Below, one piece after another: positions 10,601-23,388 of a DNA stretch of 64,000 nt. The notes beneath the pieces were generated by a model that did not search any database, was not told where the DNA came from, and was given only the letters and a program-made list of their open reading frames with translations. Position 1 is the first letter of the stretch. Each line of letters begins with the position of its first letter. This DNA comes from Escallonia rubra. Taxonomy: Eukaryota > Streptophyta > Magnoliopsida > Escalloniales > Escalloniaceae. A program made the translations under genes and the position numbers. The stretch spans positions 1-64,000 of the forward strand of contig JAVXUO010001613.1 of NCBI GenBank assembly GCA_033065855.1, written 5' to 3'.

Positions 10601-13228
10601 ATCTAAGCTGTCATTAAAAGAAAGCCATAAAAAAGGTAGATGGTAAAGATTGTTGAACAGTTGATAGACAAATGAAAGCCTTTATTGCACCATAAGACTA
10701 TATGGTAGCAAATAAGGTGTCTTCCACCAGTACGTTTTCATTGCCTATCAAGTATCTGGCTGCCACGATCATACCCAAAAATGAGGATTATGATAAGACA
10801 TGAAAAATAGGAAGAGATGGTCATTTGCTGGAACTCAAATCACTAGCCGATTCACAATAAACACAGTCACTAAATGTCGAGCAACAGAACTTAAGGCAAT
10901 ACCACCAAGTTAGAAAGTTTCTTGAAAGAGACATCTGTGTCAAGTGTTACCAAGTTGGCTACATTGATGACTTTTTCCTCTTAGACTTCAACATGGCATT
11001 GTTTGAGGTTCGCATGAATCCTTCCTCCATAAATCTCCGCCTATTTAAGCACTACCACTGCATAACGACTTCTAATTATTATCAAGCGACAATGCCATGG
11101 GAATGGCTATCCTCTTCCCACCCACCCCACCCCACACAACGGAAAAGGAAAGAGAAGATTAACTAAAAAGATCCTTTCTAGTAAGCATGTTTGTGTCTCT
11201 GATTGATAAAGACCAAAGTTCCCAATGCTGAATGAAATGTCAATTCAAAAGAAGGACAATTTACGAATGAACCACGTGATCCAGATAGAAGTATTTTGAA
11301 GCATCATAGACTGTATGGTCACTATGTGCAATTATTCTGTTTCCTGTTAAGATTTCAATGACGAATCATCTTCCATATGAAGGTGCATCTATAATTCAGG
11401 GCAAAGAAAAGAAAAATATCGGACTTATAGTTTCTGCTTTGTTAAGTCCTAGACTAGCCAACATAGTTTTCTGCTGCTTTTTCGTCCCCTCGTCCTCCGA
11501 GATGGACAGGCTTTATTAGTAGATTATAAAAGGCTAGCTAGCACCACCCCCTAGCCCAGTGCATACGTTTCTGTTATTTTGGGATCCAACGAGGGCTAGA
11601 AGTACCAAACTCTAAAGATAATGCAAATTGCTTCTGTTAGAACAATGTGACGATAATTATATCACTCGACTGTGGTGTTTAGTAGGTTTTCCTGTATCCT
11701 TTCACTTATACGATATTGCATCCAATTTTCAAGACAAGCAATGAGTACCATTATTCTTTATTTCTAACCTTGGCATCAGAAATGGTTTCAATTTCAATAA
11801 TATGGAGAAAACGAAACAGATTTAGTTTCTACGACGAAAGCACCACTTTAATCTTCAAAGAAAAAAAGATTACCTTACGGAAGAATAACCAGGGTTCCAG
11901 TATGAAGAGTGCCGATAGAGCGCTGAGACAGATTCTGCAATCACAACAAAAGGAGGGTTGCGTTAGTGAAACAATAAAATGCCATGCGTAATAGTTTGCG
12001 CATAAAATGCATAGGTCAATGCACTCTCACACTAGTATATGATCCTTTTAGCACTTTAGAGGCTTAGGGCTGGACTCTGGAGGTTTGTGGCGTGGACAGG
12101 AGTAAAAACCGCTATGGAAGGAAATGGAGACAACTGCTTCACTTAGACAAGTAAAATCAGCTTTCATCGCTTAATGAAGTACACTTGTGCCCAATATTGA
12201 TTTTGGTTACTTTGTGGAACTGCACATTAATGTTAGGCAGCAAGGTCGGTAACACCAATCAAGTACCAGCCAATTGCTGCCAATTGTGCCAGAGGCTAAG
12301 GTGTATAGATTCCACAAAACACACACACACACACCCCTCCCCAGCCCCGGAAGCAGAACAAAGTATACTGCAGATGATGGTATCCAACTGAATTGTCCAA
12401 ACTCTAATCTGGGACTTGGCCTCTAGAAAATGTAACTGATATTGTCATTCAGCAAGTTTAGGGGCAGCATTGTCCTCGTTTTCAACTCAAACAAATGAAA
12501 AAGACACAATGGGTCAGTTGGTAGAGGAAGTGCGTTAAGTATAAATTGGGTGGAACAAGCGAAAGGAAGCAAGACCCAAAGTATCACCATATGCGCGCTA
12601 TTGATGCATGTTTTATGCACAAGAAAATGTACACATGTGCCCCAAGTGTTGTTTGAACAACAAATGCTTGAAAACCCACTAAAGAAAGCCCAAAAGATAC
12701 ACCTTTGTCCCTAAACTTGATTACAACACTTCAGAGATGTCTTTTCCTCCAAAAGCAAATACACACACCCACATCACATAACCACACAAGCACTAGAGTA
12801 CTTACGGTTAGTTTCTCGCTTTACCCGGAACACAGTTACCATCTGAATTCTCAGGCAGAACGCACATTACGGATTACAGCGATGCCAAGTTAACCAGAAA
12901 TGCAGCTTTCAATTTTCGGATTAAACTCTTCGAAGTTAGATTTTGTTTGGCAGTTTCATCAAAGATCTTTTCGCAGCGACCGTGCCTCTCCTGATAATGA
13001 AATCTATAACCATCCCAGTAAAGAATTTCTTAGTTACCATAAAGCCAGTTTCTATGCTTCTGTACAGTTTCTGTGCTAGCAAACAGAACTTAAAAGCAAC
13101 TTGAAGACTGTCCTACCTGAAGCACGATAACACTGTCACGGTCTCTAATTCCACCACAGACATGACGATGATCCACCCATTATGGCACCCGATTCTGCAC
13201 CACCCAATGCCGAAGCGGCCATTGCCAC
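7700..13228. other. Long intergenic stretch, no gene supported
   Basis: About 5.5 kb of AT-rich sequence with only short, unconvincing open frames on both strands. Some splice-like junctions exist on the minus strand (for example GTGCTTCAG followed by GTAGGACAG near 13116), so an unannotated non-coding transcript is possible. I could not assemble a coding model. A short CA run lies at 12319-12334. Confidence 0.5.
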
Positions 13229-13233
13229 GTCTG
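13229..13233. repeat. 5-bp target-site duplication, left (copia)
   Basis: GTCTG immediately before the left LTR, repeated at 30079-30083 immediately after the right LTR. Confidence 0.9.
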
Positions 13234-14244
13234 TGTTGGAAATAAAGGCAGTATGGAGAATCTGGAGTGAAGATGCCTGAGTCGAATGCGTTGCACTCTT
13301 TCCTTAAGACAGTATTTGCTCCCTTATAATCTGCTTAGGGTAGCAGCAAATCTGCCTCCCAAGATAAAACAGGCGAGACACTGTTGATCACAGCAGAATG
13401 AAATCAACAGACAGAAATTTGAGAGAGAGCAAGAGAGAAATTCGAAGTGTCATTTATGATCTGACCATCAGCCTATTTATAGACACCAAAGGGTGCCTAG
13501 AACAGGTGCAAACAGTTGTGGCAGTTAAGTGACTCTGCAGATGTCACTTAACAGTCACAATCTGTAGACACAATATAGAGGTGCAACTTTTGAACGAAAA
13601 GGCACCAATTGCAGTTGCCATTTCAAAATAAACTGTTTCAGTTCAAGTTGCAGCTCACAAGCTGAATTTGTCGCAAAAGTTAAGGCTGGGCTCGGGGCGA
13701 GGGCTCCTAGCGACGATGCGGGTGCAACTTTTGAACGAAAAGGCACCAATTGCAGTTGCCATTTCAAAATAAACTGTTTCAGTTCAAGTTGCAGCTCACA
13801 AGTTGAATTTGTCGCAAAAGTTAAGGCTGGGCTCGGGGCGAGGGCTCCTAGCGACGATGCGCACGCGCAAAGTGCAAAGTGCAAAGTGCAAAGTGCAAAG
13901 TGCGCCTAAAAGCGCCAATAGCGCCTTTACGCCGCCGTCGCCGGCGCGCGCGCGCGCGTGTGCGGTGCGGTGCACCGCACATGTGCAAGTGCATGACCAT
14001 GCATACCATGTGTTTCTAGAACAATATGATATGTCACATGGCCATTTAAATACCCTTAACTTTCCCATTTCCCAAGCCATGTGGGAACCCACTTCATGAT
14101 TAGTTTCAACCTTATTAAATGCCAATGTTTGAGAATTAATATCTCTCAAACCAATCAATCAATTTGATTGATTCTTTTTGCAACTTATTCCTTGTAGTAC
14201 AAACTTTAATAAGGTAATAATCTATTATTGGAAAATTTCCAACA
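13234..14244 (-). repeat. Copia 3' LTR (left), 1011 bp
   Basis: Begins TGTTGGAAATAAAGG and ends AAATTTCCAACA. It is 157 bp longer than its partner. It holds a 141-bp tandem duplication (13581-13721 and 13722-13862), an expanded GCAAAGT heptamer run (about 13866-13902, roughly five units against one) and lacks about 12 bp of GC-rich sequence present in the other LTR. A TATA-like CTATAAATAG is found on the minus strand near 13476-13485. Confidence 0.93.
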
Positions 14245-14257
14245 ATCTCCCCCAATT
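14245..14257 (-). promoter_or_regulatory. Polypurine tract of the copia element
   Basis: Read on the minus strand, the sequence abutting the 3' LTR is AATTGGGGGAGAT, a purine-rich stretch exactly where plus-strand DNA synthesis would be primed. Confidence 0.75.
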
Positions 14258-14812
14258 TTCCAAAACTGGATTTTATCACATTCCTAATTTAGAAATGTAC
14301 CTCTCTATCCTTTGGTAGGTCCTACTAAACTAAAGGTGTCTTTCGACTTGAACCTTTACTATAAAGTAGTAAAGTCAATCAGAATTCAAAGTAGCCTTAG
14401 CCTTGAACTAAGAATCCTTGGTGATTGATCATCACAACTTTGTGTAGAACTTTCCAACCAAATTTCCAAATACCTGCACATTTACAGCCATGTGCTACAT
14501 CTTAGGATTTTCATAAGTTCCATAGAGACTAGCTCAAATCTCGTAGAAGCGGCTCCACTTCCCGCACTTATATAGGTAAATCTACTAAGGTGCACTTGCA
14601 TGACTTGCACCCTCCTTTAAGGACATAGATTTATTAAGGGAATAACTCCCACCCTCCTCTTGTTCTCCATACAAGTATGCACTACCTTGAGATGGCATGA
14701 AGATCAAAATCTTCATCTTTTAGTGCATCTTTGGTTATAAATACAACGTGTTTTTCCATTGAACTAGAAGACTAAAGGTTACTCTAGTATCTAGTTGGTT
14801 TCCACGTGTATG
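14258..14812 (-). other. Copia 3' untranslated interior
   Basis: Non-coding sequence between the end of the pol frame (stop at 14813) and the polypurine tract. No additional ORF is seen. Confidence 0.7.
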
Positions 14813-15403
14813 TTACCTCTCTAATTTCATGAGCTTCAAACCCATCTCCCTGGAAGTCTGCCATATTATATCCCTACCTAGGCCTTTCGTAAAGGGATCT
14901 GCCAAATTTCCTTTGGACTTCACATAACTAATAGTAACAACTCCTTTGCTAAGTTGTTCTCTCACATAGCTATGTCTAAGACTTATATGTCTAGACTTCC
15001 CATTGTATACCTTACTATATGCTCGCGTTAACGCTGCCTCGTTATCGCAGAATATAGAAATAGCAGGCATTGGCTTAGGCCATAGAGGAATCTCTATCAA
15101 CAGGTCTCTTAGCCATGCTGCCTCCTTAATCGTCGTTGCCAAAGCAATAAACTCGGACTCCATGGTCGAATGTGAAATCAAAGTTTGTTTCTTGGAACCC
15201 CAAGAAACAGCACCTCCACCTATGGTAAATATCAAACCACTTGTGGACTTTGTTTCATCTGAGTCCGTGATCCAGTTTGCATCTGTGTACCCTTCCAAAA
15301 CAGCAGGAAACTCTTTATAAGTTAATGCATAGTCCATTGTGCCCTTAAGGTACTTAAGTACTCTAAACACTGCATTCCAATGAACTTGCCCGGGGTTATG
15401 AGT
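14813..15403 (-). pseudogene. Copia pol, C-terminal part: RNase H domain
   Basis: The end of the copia polyprotein, separated from the rest by the CACTA insertion. The frame begins at the junction ([12 protein letters not shown]) and shows the copia RNase H landmarks: LEGYTDANW (first catalytic Asp), [11 protein letters not shown] (Glu), IFCDNEAAL (Asp) and the terminal [13 protein letters not shown]...ADPFTKGL. It is intact to its natural stop. The corresponding upstream half ends at 25888 with [13 protein letters not shown]. Confidence 0.92.
15401..15403. repeat. 3-bp target-site duplication, left (CACTA)
   Basis: AGT directly before CACTACAAGAAAA, repeated as AGT at 25885-25887. Confidence 0.9.
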
Positions 15404-15830
15404 CACTACAAGAAAACAGACTTTTAGCGACGGGTAAATCCGTCGCTAAAAGCCCAAAATCCGTCGCTAAAGGAATTAGCGACGGATTCACCGTCGCTAA
15501 AAATCCCTCGTATAAAAGCCCGTCACTAAAAGTTTAGCGACGGAATTTTTAAATCCGTCGCTAAATATGTAATTTTTACCGACGGATTTATTATTCATTA
15601 GCGACGGAATGTCCGTCGGTAATTATATTTTTAAAATTTTAATTTATTTTCTTTTTCGTACAATTAGCGACGGAATATTAATATTTAGCGACGGAATATT
15701 CCGTCGCTAAATAGCTTATTTAGAGACGGAATATTCCGTCGCTAAATATTAATATTCCGTCGCTAAATATTTAATTGAAAGGATATTTTAGCGACGGAAT
15801 AAATCCGTCGCCAAAAGTCAATTTTTTTTA
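15404..15830. repeat. CACTA left sub-terminal repeat region
   Basis: A dense array of short motifs around TTTAGCGACGGAAT and its complement ATTCCGTCGCTAAA, plus a few ACCGACGG variants, in both orientations. In well-studied En/Spm elements such sub-terminal motifs are the binding sites for the TNPA-type protein; that role is inferred here. Confidence 0.85.
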
Positions 15831-16075
15831 AAATTTTTTTTTTTTAATTTTTCAATTACCTAAACCTGTACAGAAATACAATTCTCAACAACAACGCGCA
15901 ATAAGCGAAATACAGATAAAAAATATATAATCAATTAGAAAAAATATTTATTATAAAAGAAACTAATACATGTACAAGCCGGTAACCGGAGATAGCCGGT
16001 TAGGAGAGGGGAGAAGAGTACAACCCGGGCGCGGGGGGGGGGGGGAAGCTAGGAACGGGCACGGGAAGGGGCTCA
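15831..16075. other. CACTA non-coding spacer with homopolymer runs
   Basis: Between the sub-terminal repeats and the stop codon of the Transposase_24-type gene. It contains a T-rich run (about 15827-15846) and a G run (about 16033-16045). The opposing short open frames here are GC-rich artefacts. Confidence 0.5.
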
Positions 16076-17692
16076 TCAGGGGTTCCCGAGTCCCGGATCT
16101 GGATCCTGCTGAACCGGGGTCGGGGCGGCTGGTCCAGCAGTGCCCTGCTCCCTCATCATCCGGCACACCACTGTAGCAATGCGCTGGATATCCTCCTCGT
16201 GCAAATGAGGCCGAGGAGCCGGTGTCTGTGGAGGGGCAGCAGGGGGTGAGGACGCTCCTATCACGGCACGAGGAGTCGTGCTAGGCAGGCCGCGTATGCG
16301 GCCTTTCGGCCGATTCACGACCTCCGGCGTATCCAGCCATCGCTTCAACCCCCCAGTACTCGCAGCCGTACTAGTGGACGCTGATGGCTCTCCGGACTGC
16401 TGCTCGGACCCCCTTAGCTGTTCATACGAGGCCTGCAAAAATAGTGGTTTAACGATATGTTATGGCATTAATTAACGAAACAGACATCGAGGATAGAAAG
16501 AAACAGATTAACTTAAATAAATTGACTCACATCGATCCGCCGGGCAATATCTGAAATATAGTCGCCCGCCTGGTGCGTCTCGTCCTTGTCCTTCTTCCGC
16601 ACGTGCGTCTGAGTATAGGTCAGAGCTATGACCTCATCCTCCTCTAGATCCGGGTGCTCGACCGCGTTCATATGTCGGACGATGTCGTGTGGCACCGACC
16701 CCCCTGTGTGCGTCGGATCTCTGTTCTGTCTGTTCTGAGCCCCGCTCTTACTCTTGGCGTCCCAACCTGGATCCGCAGCCCACCGATCTATCATCTCCCC
16801 CCATACACTGTGAGATATCCAATGTGGGGGATATTTCGTCATGTCCGTCATTGGGGCACCCGCGGGCAGCGCCCTCTTCGCCCGGTCCCGTGCATCGTGG
16901 AGCCATCGGCGGTAATTCTTGCCGATGTAATTAAAGAAAGCCTGCTGCCCCAGTCCCTGCTGCTCAGGCGTATCAAACGTGAACCCCTCCTGTAATGCAT
17001 TCAATAACACAAATTAACAACATAAAACAAACTGTAATTTAACATTTACTAACGCTGAAAAAAATACTTCACCGTACCAGCCACTCCTCCCATAGGGCCT
17101 CCCTCGCAGCGGTATCCTATTCCTTCCAGTACAGGCGTGGCTCGAAGAATCGGCCCTTCACAAGAACGCCGATCTTCGTCCTCGCCATATTCTCCAGGAT
17201 CCTGCCAAAGAAGTAATTAAATTAATTAATACAGTTCAAATATAAATTAACACCCAAAATTTTTAAACATAAGGCATGAGGTGATATTTTTAGTACTTAC
17301 AGGCCCTCCTGCGTGAGCGTAACTCTCTGTTTACGCTGGGGGTCGATGCGTACCCCGCGTGTCGGACCACGGCCTCGTCGAGATCCTACAAAACACAGAC
17401 ATTAATACAGTTCAAATATAAGGCTAGCGAAAATGTAGGAAACACCGTTATCAACTATACCTGAGGTAGAACCCACGGAAGATGGAGACGGCTGGGGCGA
17501 CGGCGATGGCTGGGGCGACGGCGATGGCTGGGGCGACGGTGACGGCGACAGCTGGGGCTGGGCCCCCGATGGCTGTCCGCGATCACTCTGTGCCCCGTCA
17601 TCAGTAGGCAATGCCGAGGTGGGACTAATCGGGGAGGAAGCAGCTCGGCGTCCAGCCCGGCCACGAATAGCCCGTATCCTATCCATATCTGA
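16076..17692 (-). pseudogene. CACTA second gene, Transposase_24-type (Ptta/En/Spm), broken
   Basis: Read on the minus strand. The start is probably MDRIRAIRGRAGRRAASS near 17683, followed by a proline-rich segment with PSPQPSPSPQPSPS repeats. A basic exon follows (SRRGRGPTRGVRIDPQRKQR, about 17388-17300), then one with GVLVKGRFFEPRLYWKE (about 17205-17070), the conserved core LPAGAPMTDMTKYPPHW...VWGEMIDRW (16992-16513), and a last exon ending LGNP (16438-16076). The core matches the plant Ptta/En/Spm transposase family. An in-frame TAG at 17117-17119 follows WKE, where a Trp (TGG) is the likely ancestor. The role is probably DNA binding, like TNPA; that is inferred. Exon limits are approximate. 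Confidence 0.75.
17500..17550. repeat. 18-bp tandem repeat coding for a Pro-Ser run
   Basis: TGGGGCGACGGCGATGGC is repeated about three times. On the minus strand it gives the PSPSPQ repeat in the Transposase_24-type protein. Confidence 0.8.
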
Positions 17693-17862
17693 CTTCATAT
17701 AGATTATATACAAAGACATTAACACGTGAAAAACAATAATTTAGGCATAAATCATCATCGGCACTATATATATATATATGAACGAATGTGCAAAAACACA
17801 TCAATAAACACCAAGTTCTAAAATGTTACTACATTTTTCCCGTGATGTTACAACATTACAAG

Positions 17863-20800
17863 TCAATCATTTTCAGTTTGCGAATCATCTTCATCACTAT
17901 CCTCGTCGCCCTCTTCTTCGTGGGACTCGTCGTCCTCTTCATCTTCTAATTCATCCTCTTCATCAGTAGACTCGGTCACATCATCTCCAACACTTTCAAC
18001 ATCTTCCGCGTCATCATATACGACTTCTTCTCCCACAAGAAGTGTTGTTGGAAGAGGAAGATCGTCCTCCTCGTTGTTGACCTCAACAGGGAACAAGACA
18101 CGTGGTTGGTCGGCTTGAAAGGAGTCTAGCTCACTGTCATATGTCACGGGCAATTTCTTGGACTTGATAGTTGTATACCAATGAGATTTGGGATTGGCGA
18201 CGTCCTCCGCGTAAAAGACTTGTACAGCTTGACTAGCAAACACAAATGGCTCGTCTGATGCAAGTCTTGACTTGACATTGACATCTACAATCCCTTGAGA
18301 GCTAACACGGATTCCTCTGCTGCATGTGACATCGAACCACGTACACTTGAACATTACCAGGCGGTTTTGGGAACCCAGATATGTTAGCTCAACAATCTCA
18401 TCTAACTCTCCGTAAAAATCCATGCAATTCTCGGCATAACAGTCGCCGTTGACCAAGACTCCACTGTTTTGGGTTTGTTTTGTTCGGTCATCATCTTTTA
18501 CGTTAAACCTAAACCCGTTGATGATATAACCTCCGTAACAGGATGTTTGTTTGTTAGGGCCTTCGGCTAGTAATTTCAAGCAGGAGGCCACTGGTCTATC
18601 CATTGACTGAACCTATTGTAGATGACGGTAAACATTAAGGATAAATCAGTATACTAATTGGCCACAGAACTGTATATAACACATAATATAATTTTGTTAA
18701 ATAATCTTACACGATTTTTGAACCACTGTACAAATTGTGACTTCCGGTGAGATTCAAGTCCAGCGGGATCAGTGATTAAAGATTCCGCATCGAACTCACT
18801 GCAAACCAATATGCATCTAACTCGCTTAACACACTTTCAATTATGTACATCAATGTAAGTGAATTAAGACTTTAACTTACTCAACGAATGCCGAAACTTC
18901 ATCGCAATTTAGAAGGGCATATATTGTTGCAGCACTGTACTCTTCATCTGTTAGCCATCGAGTATACGTTCGGCCGAACGGACTACCTGACTGCTTGAAT
19001 ATTGACAATTGCCCTTCCAAATTTGTGCTTGCTCCGGGATCATTTCGGCCTAGTTGATTTAACCTTGTACCAACATCCGAACCGAAATATTGACTACAAA
19101 AGTTTACAAGTTCTTCCATTACGTAAGCCTCCGCAATTGAGCCCTCAACCCGAGCCTTATTACGGACTTTTTTCTTTAAATGGAACATGAACCTAGAAGT
19201 TTAGGGAATCGAGTTAGGTGGAATATCAATGATAACAGATGTCGCATTAAGTGTAAACGAACAACTGTAACAATTTAAGGATTACCTCTCGAAGGGATAC
19301 ATCCACCGATATTGCACGGGTCCACCCATTTTAGCTTCATATGCCAAGTGAACAGGCAGATGCTCCATTGAATCAAAGAACGAAGGTGGGAAGATTTTCT
19401 CCAGCTTGCAAATCGTCACCACAATGTTCTTCTCAAGCACTTCCATGTTACTCACCCGGATCGTAGAAGAGCATATATCTCGAAAGAAATGAGATAATTC
19501 AGTCAAAGTCTCGCAAACAACCCGTGGCAACAGTCCCCGGAAGGCAATAGGAATGAATCTCTCCATGAATACGTGGCAGTCGTGACTCTTCATCCCTTGG
19601 AACTTGCATTCCGAAACATTGCAACAACGAGATATGTTGGACGCAAACCCATCCGGAAGCTTCAAATTCTTAACCCACTGACAGACCTTCTCCACTTGTT
19701 TCTTGTCTAGACAGTAAGGTGCTTTCGGAAGTATGGTCCTCCCACTGACTGTCCGAGGATGCAATTCACGGCGTACACCCAACTGTTGTAGATCCCTTCT
19801 CGCTTTAAGGTGATCTTTCGATTTGCCCTTGAAATTCATCACTGTGTTGAACACATTATCAAAAACGTTCTTCTCAATATGCATCACATCCATGTTGTTT
19901 CGGATAACGAGCGTCCTCTAGTAGGCTAACTCCCAGAAGATACAAAATTTTCTCCAGTTGTGCTCTTTCCCGAACCCTGCAATCTTCTGATCCGGCACAC
20001 CCTTACCGTGTGGTATGTCAGTATCAAGTGCCTCCAGGTGTGAGAGTACTTCTTCACCAGATGGGTAGTCCAGCGTGACAACCTCACGCTCGATTGTCCC
20101 GTCAAATTTATCCTTCTGCCTACGAAACTGATGGCCCGGTGGCAAAAGCTTACGGTGACATCCGAACCACGAGGCCTTTCCGCCGTGCTTTAACGTATGA
20201 CCGGGGTTCACGCCCATACAAGCAGGGCATGCTAGCTTCCCATGTGTGCTCCAGCCACACGTCATTCCCAATGCGGGGAAATCATGTATAGTCCACATCA
20301 AAGCAGCCCTCATCTGAAAATTTTGTTTAAGGGATGCATCATATGTTTCGACTCCATGATTCCATAATTGTTTTAACTCATCAATCAACGGCCTTAAATA
20401 CACATCTATGTCCTTACCGGGACTCTTCGGCCCCGGAATAAGCAACGACAAGAACATATACGGCTTCTTCATGCACATGCCTGGTGGAAGGTTGTAAGGG
20501 ACAATAATAACAGGCCAACAGGAGTAAGGCGTGGTAGACTGACCGAAAGGGTTGAACCCATCGGTTGCCAGACCAAGTCTAACATTCCGAACTTCCTGAG
20601 CAAAAACTGGATGCCTGCGGTCAAACTCCTTCCACGCCTCTCCATCAGCTGGGTGGGTCAGCACATCGGCATCGTTGCTGCGAGTCTCACGGTGAGCCCT
20701 CATATGTTCAGCCGTACTGGAGGAGTAGTACATTCTCTGAAGCCGTGGTGTGACCGGGAAATATCGCAATATCTTCCATGCAATGTTTTTCTTCTTCCCT

Positions 20801-21519
20801 TTGTCCGGTTTGTACCTCGAATGAGAGCACACTGGACATAATGAAAAATCCTTATTCTCTTTCCAGAATAATACACAATCGTTATTGCACGCATCTATCC
20901 GGTCGTAGCTTAACCCAAGTTTCCTCATCATCTTCTTCGCGTCATAGTACGACGGCGGTAGCTTTTCACTTTCGGGCAGTATTTCTTTGATGAAGGTAAC
21001 AAACTCGTTAAAACCTTTCTCGCTCAGCCCGTGGTCTGATTTCAACTGTAATAACCTACTAACCGCAGACAGCCGTGTGTGTTTCGGAGCTCCATCCCAC
21101 AGCGGCTCTTCCGCAGCTCTCAACAACTCATAAAACTGATGAGCCCCCTCGTTTGGCGGTTGTGGCCTGTCGTTACCCCAGTCAACATTAGCATGCCCAA
21201 CATCCATAATCATATCTCGAAAATCATATCGTGCCTCCTCCCTAACTTCAGTTTGACTAGCCAGGTTGGACGACAATACTATCGTTTTCCCGTGCTGCGT
21301 CCACCTTGTGTATCCACCCATAAAACCGTACCGACGAAGATGCCATTTTACTTCAATTCTTTTTCTCCAGTGCAACAACTCACATCTACCGCACGGGCAC
21401 CTTATCTTATCAAGGTCAACATGTGCAGGATGCGCATAAGCGAAGTCGAGAAATTCGTCAACGCGACACTCAAAATCTTCAGCACTCTTCCTTTTCATCC
21501 AACTTCGATCGACTGACAT
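17863..21519 (-). pseudogene. CACTA TNP2-type transposase (Transposase_21, DUF4218, DUF4216), one nonsense change
   Basis: The main transposase, expected to cut and join the element ends. Minus-strand exons: 21519-19286, 19192-18881, 18798-18711 and about 18612-17863, each joined at GT-AG sites that keep the frame. The N-terminus MSVDRSWMKR...FLDFAYAHP is the transposase-associated domain, with a CPCGRC zinc-binding motif. The Transposase_21 region follows (KKMMRKLGLSYDRIDACNNDC, SLCPVC, LGLATDGFNPFG, MTCGWSTHGKLACPACM). After NMDVMHIEKNVFDN comes the DUF4218 region, then DUF4216 (GYIINGFRF...CTWFDV). The C-terminus is a long acidic tail rich in Asp and Glu. An in-frame TAG at 19918-19920 (WELAY*) replaces the Trp of the usual LPYW motif, so full-length protein cannot be made without readthrough. 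Confidence 0.9.
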
Positions 21520-21529
21520 GACGACTGAA

Positions 21530-22225
21530 TTATCGTACTGTATACCACCTTCAATAATGACCAGTGATTAAGCATTGCCGATGTAAATATCAATGCATGA
21601 ATGTTACAACACGTCTACATATTTCCCCTCCACTCTTGAACAGGTAGTGGTCCTATCCCATTCAGAAAAGCACATGTTTATAAAACAGTGAATAACTCAT
21701 GCTTAGTCCGATGTCTGTGGAAAATTCGGCAGCACCTCCCCGCATTTCTCCAAGTACACCACATCGATTAGGTGTTCTAACATTCATCTAACCTTGCTCA
21801 GGAAGGTTTGACGGATGTTAGAACACCAGATCTGTATGCACCCGGAGAAACACACGAGAACGTGTACCAAATATCCACGACATAGAACATAAAGCATGAG
21901 TCAAAATACTGTTTTATAAACAATTAGCTTTTCCAAACTGTCCAAACTGGACATCCAAAGGCTCATTACAAGGCATTACTTTGTAATGAGTACCTTTGAA
22001 CGGGAACTAAGGGTTTTTATGCATGCATGTGTTCAGAAATTGATAAGATATGCAAGAATCTTTCCGAAATATCAAAACTGCAGAATGATCGTTGCATATG
22101 TTATCAATTCCACATTAAATAGAACTCGTTGGCAACGAGTTGAACCATCTCGTTGCCAATGGACTTCTCAAAACAACAATTAATATAAAGAAGGCAGGGT
22201 TTGTAAAGAACGAGTAATTGAACCA
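21530..22225. other. CACTA non-coding sequence upstream of the TNP2 gene
   Basis: Probable promoter and 5' leader of the minus-strand transposase. It includes an imperfect inverted repeat around 21770-21830 (GTGTTCTAACATTCATC / GGATGTTAGAACAC). No ORF is supported. Confidence 0.5.
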
Positions 22226-22229
22226 TCTC

Positions 22230-23275
22230 TGGGCAACATGGAGTAATTATGGGATGTACAAGGGCTGATTAGGGCTAATTAGGCTTAATTGGGTTATGTT
22301 AGGGCTAATTAATGTTAATGAGGGCTAGTTTCGGATAATTATAGCTAATTAGGGTTGATTATGACTCATTAGGGTTTAATTGTGCCGAGTAGTGATGATT
22401 AGTCCTAATTAGGGCTAATTAGGCTTAATTGGGTTATGTTAGGGCTAATTAATGTTAATGACGGATAGTTTCGGATGATTATAGCTGACTAGGGTTGATT
22501 AGGACTAATTAGAGTTATGTAGTCCTAATTAGGGTTTAATTGTGCCGAGTAGTGATGATTAGTCCTAATTAGGGCTAATTAGGCTTAATTGGGTTATGTT
22601 AGGGCTAATTAATGTTAATGAGGGCTAGTTTCGGATAATTATAGCTAATTAGGGTTGATTATGACTAATTAGGGTTTAATTGTGCCCAGTAGTGATGATT
22701 AGTCCTAATTAGGGCTAATTAGGCTTAATTGGGTTATGTTAGGGCTAATTAATGTTAATGAGGGATAGTTTCGGATGATTATAGCTGACTAGGGTTGATT
22801 AGGACTAATTAGAGTTATGTAGTCCTAATTAGGGTTTAATTGTGCCGAGTAGTGATGATTAGTCCTAATTAGGGCTAATTAGGCTTAATTGGGTTATGTT
22901 AGGGCTAATTAATGTTAATGAGGGATAGTTTCGGATGATTATAGCTGACTAGGGTTGATTAGGACTAATTAGAGTTATGTAGTCATAATTAGGGTTTAAT
23001 TGTGCCGAGTAGTGTTGATTAGTCCTAACTAGCGCTAATTAGGCGTAATTGGGTTATGTTAGTGCAAATTATGACTAATTAGGCTAACAACAATCAATAT
23101 GCGCATAATTGGGTTCATTTGGGCTAATTTGAGGTAATTACAGCTAATTTGAATTTTATCAGGTTCTTAGGGTTAATTAAAACTAATTAGGCTCCTTAGA
23201 GCTAATTAGGGTTAATTGATTTACTAAAATATTATTAATCAGGACTAATTAGGGCTAATTATAGCCAGCGCTGGA
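22230..23275. repeat. Higher-order tandem array of TTAATTAGGGCTAATT-type units
   Basis: The marker AGGGCTAATTAGGCTTAATT begins at 22271, 22411, 22571, 22711 and 22871, with a diverged copy at 23031. Spacings are 140, 160, 140, 160 and 160 bp, so the array is mostly a 300-bp dimer of two related monomers. Monomers are themselves built from about 10-bp AATTAGGG/C words. Order decays after about 23060. Confidence 0.88.
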
Positions 23276-23388
23276 GCCACGATTAGATTCCAGGGGGTGC
23301 ATGCTAAAAATGTCGCATTAACCTAACTAACCTAAATTTAATGCACATTCAACAACCTCAATTCCGACATCTCATATAGGGTGTCGAT

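Noticed and set aside
12500-12570. tRNA-like A-box (GGGTCAGTTGGTAGAGG)
   Set aside because: No matching B-box (GGTTCGANTCC type) or acceptor-stem pairing at the required distance.
13140-13222. Short minus-strand ORF (MAASALGGAESG...) beside the copia insertion
   Set aside because: Only about 25 codons, with no exon continuation in frame and no recognised family; it cannot be shown that a gene was hit by the insertion.
13555-14158. ORFs within the LTRs (also 29546-29992)
   Set aside because: They lie in LTR sequence, include the duplicated 141-bp unit and the heptamer run, and match no protein.
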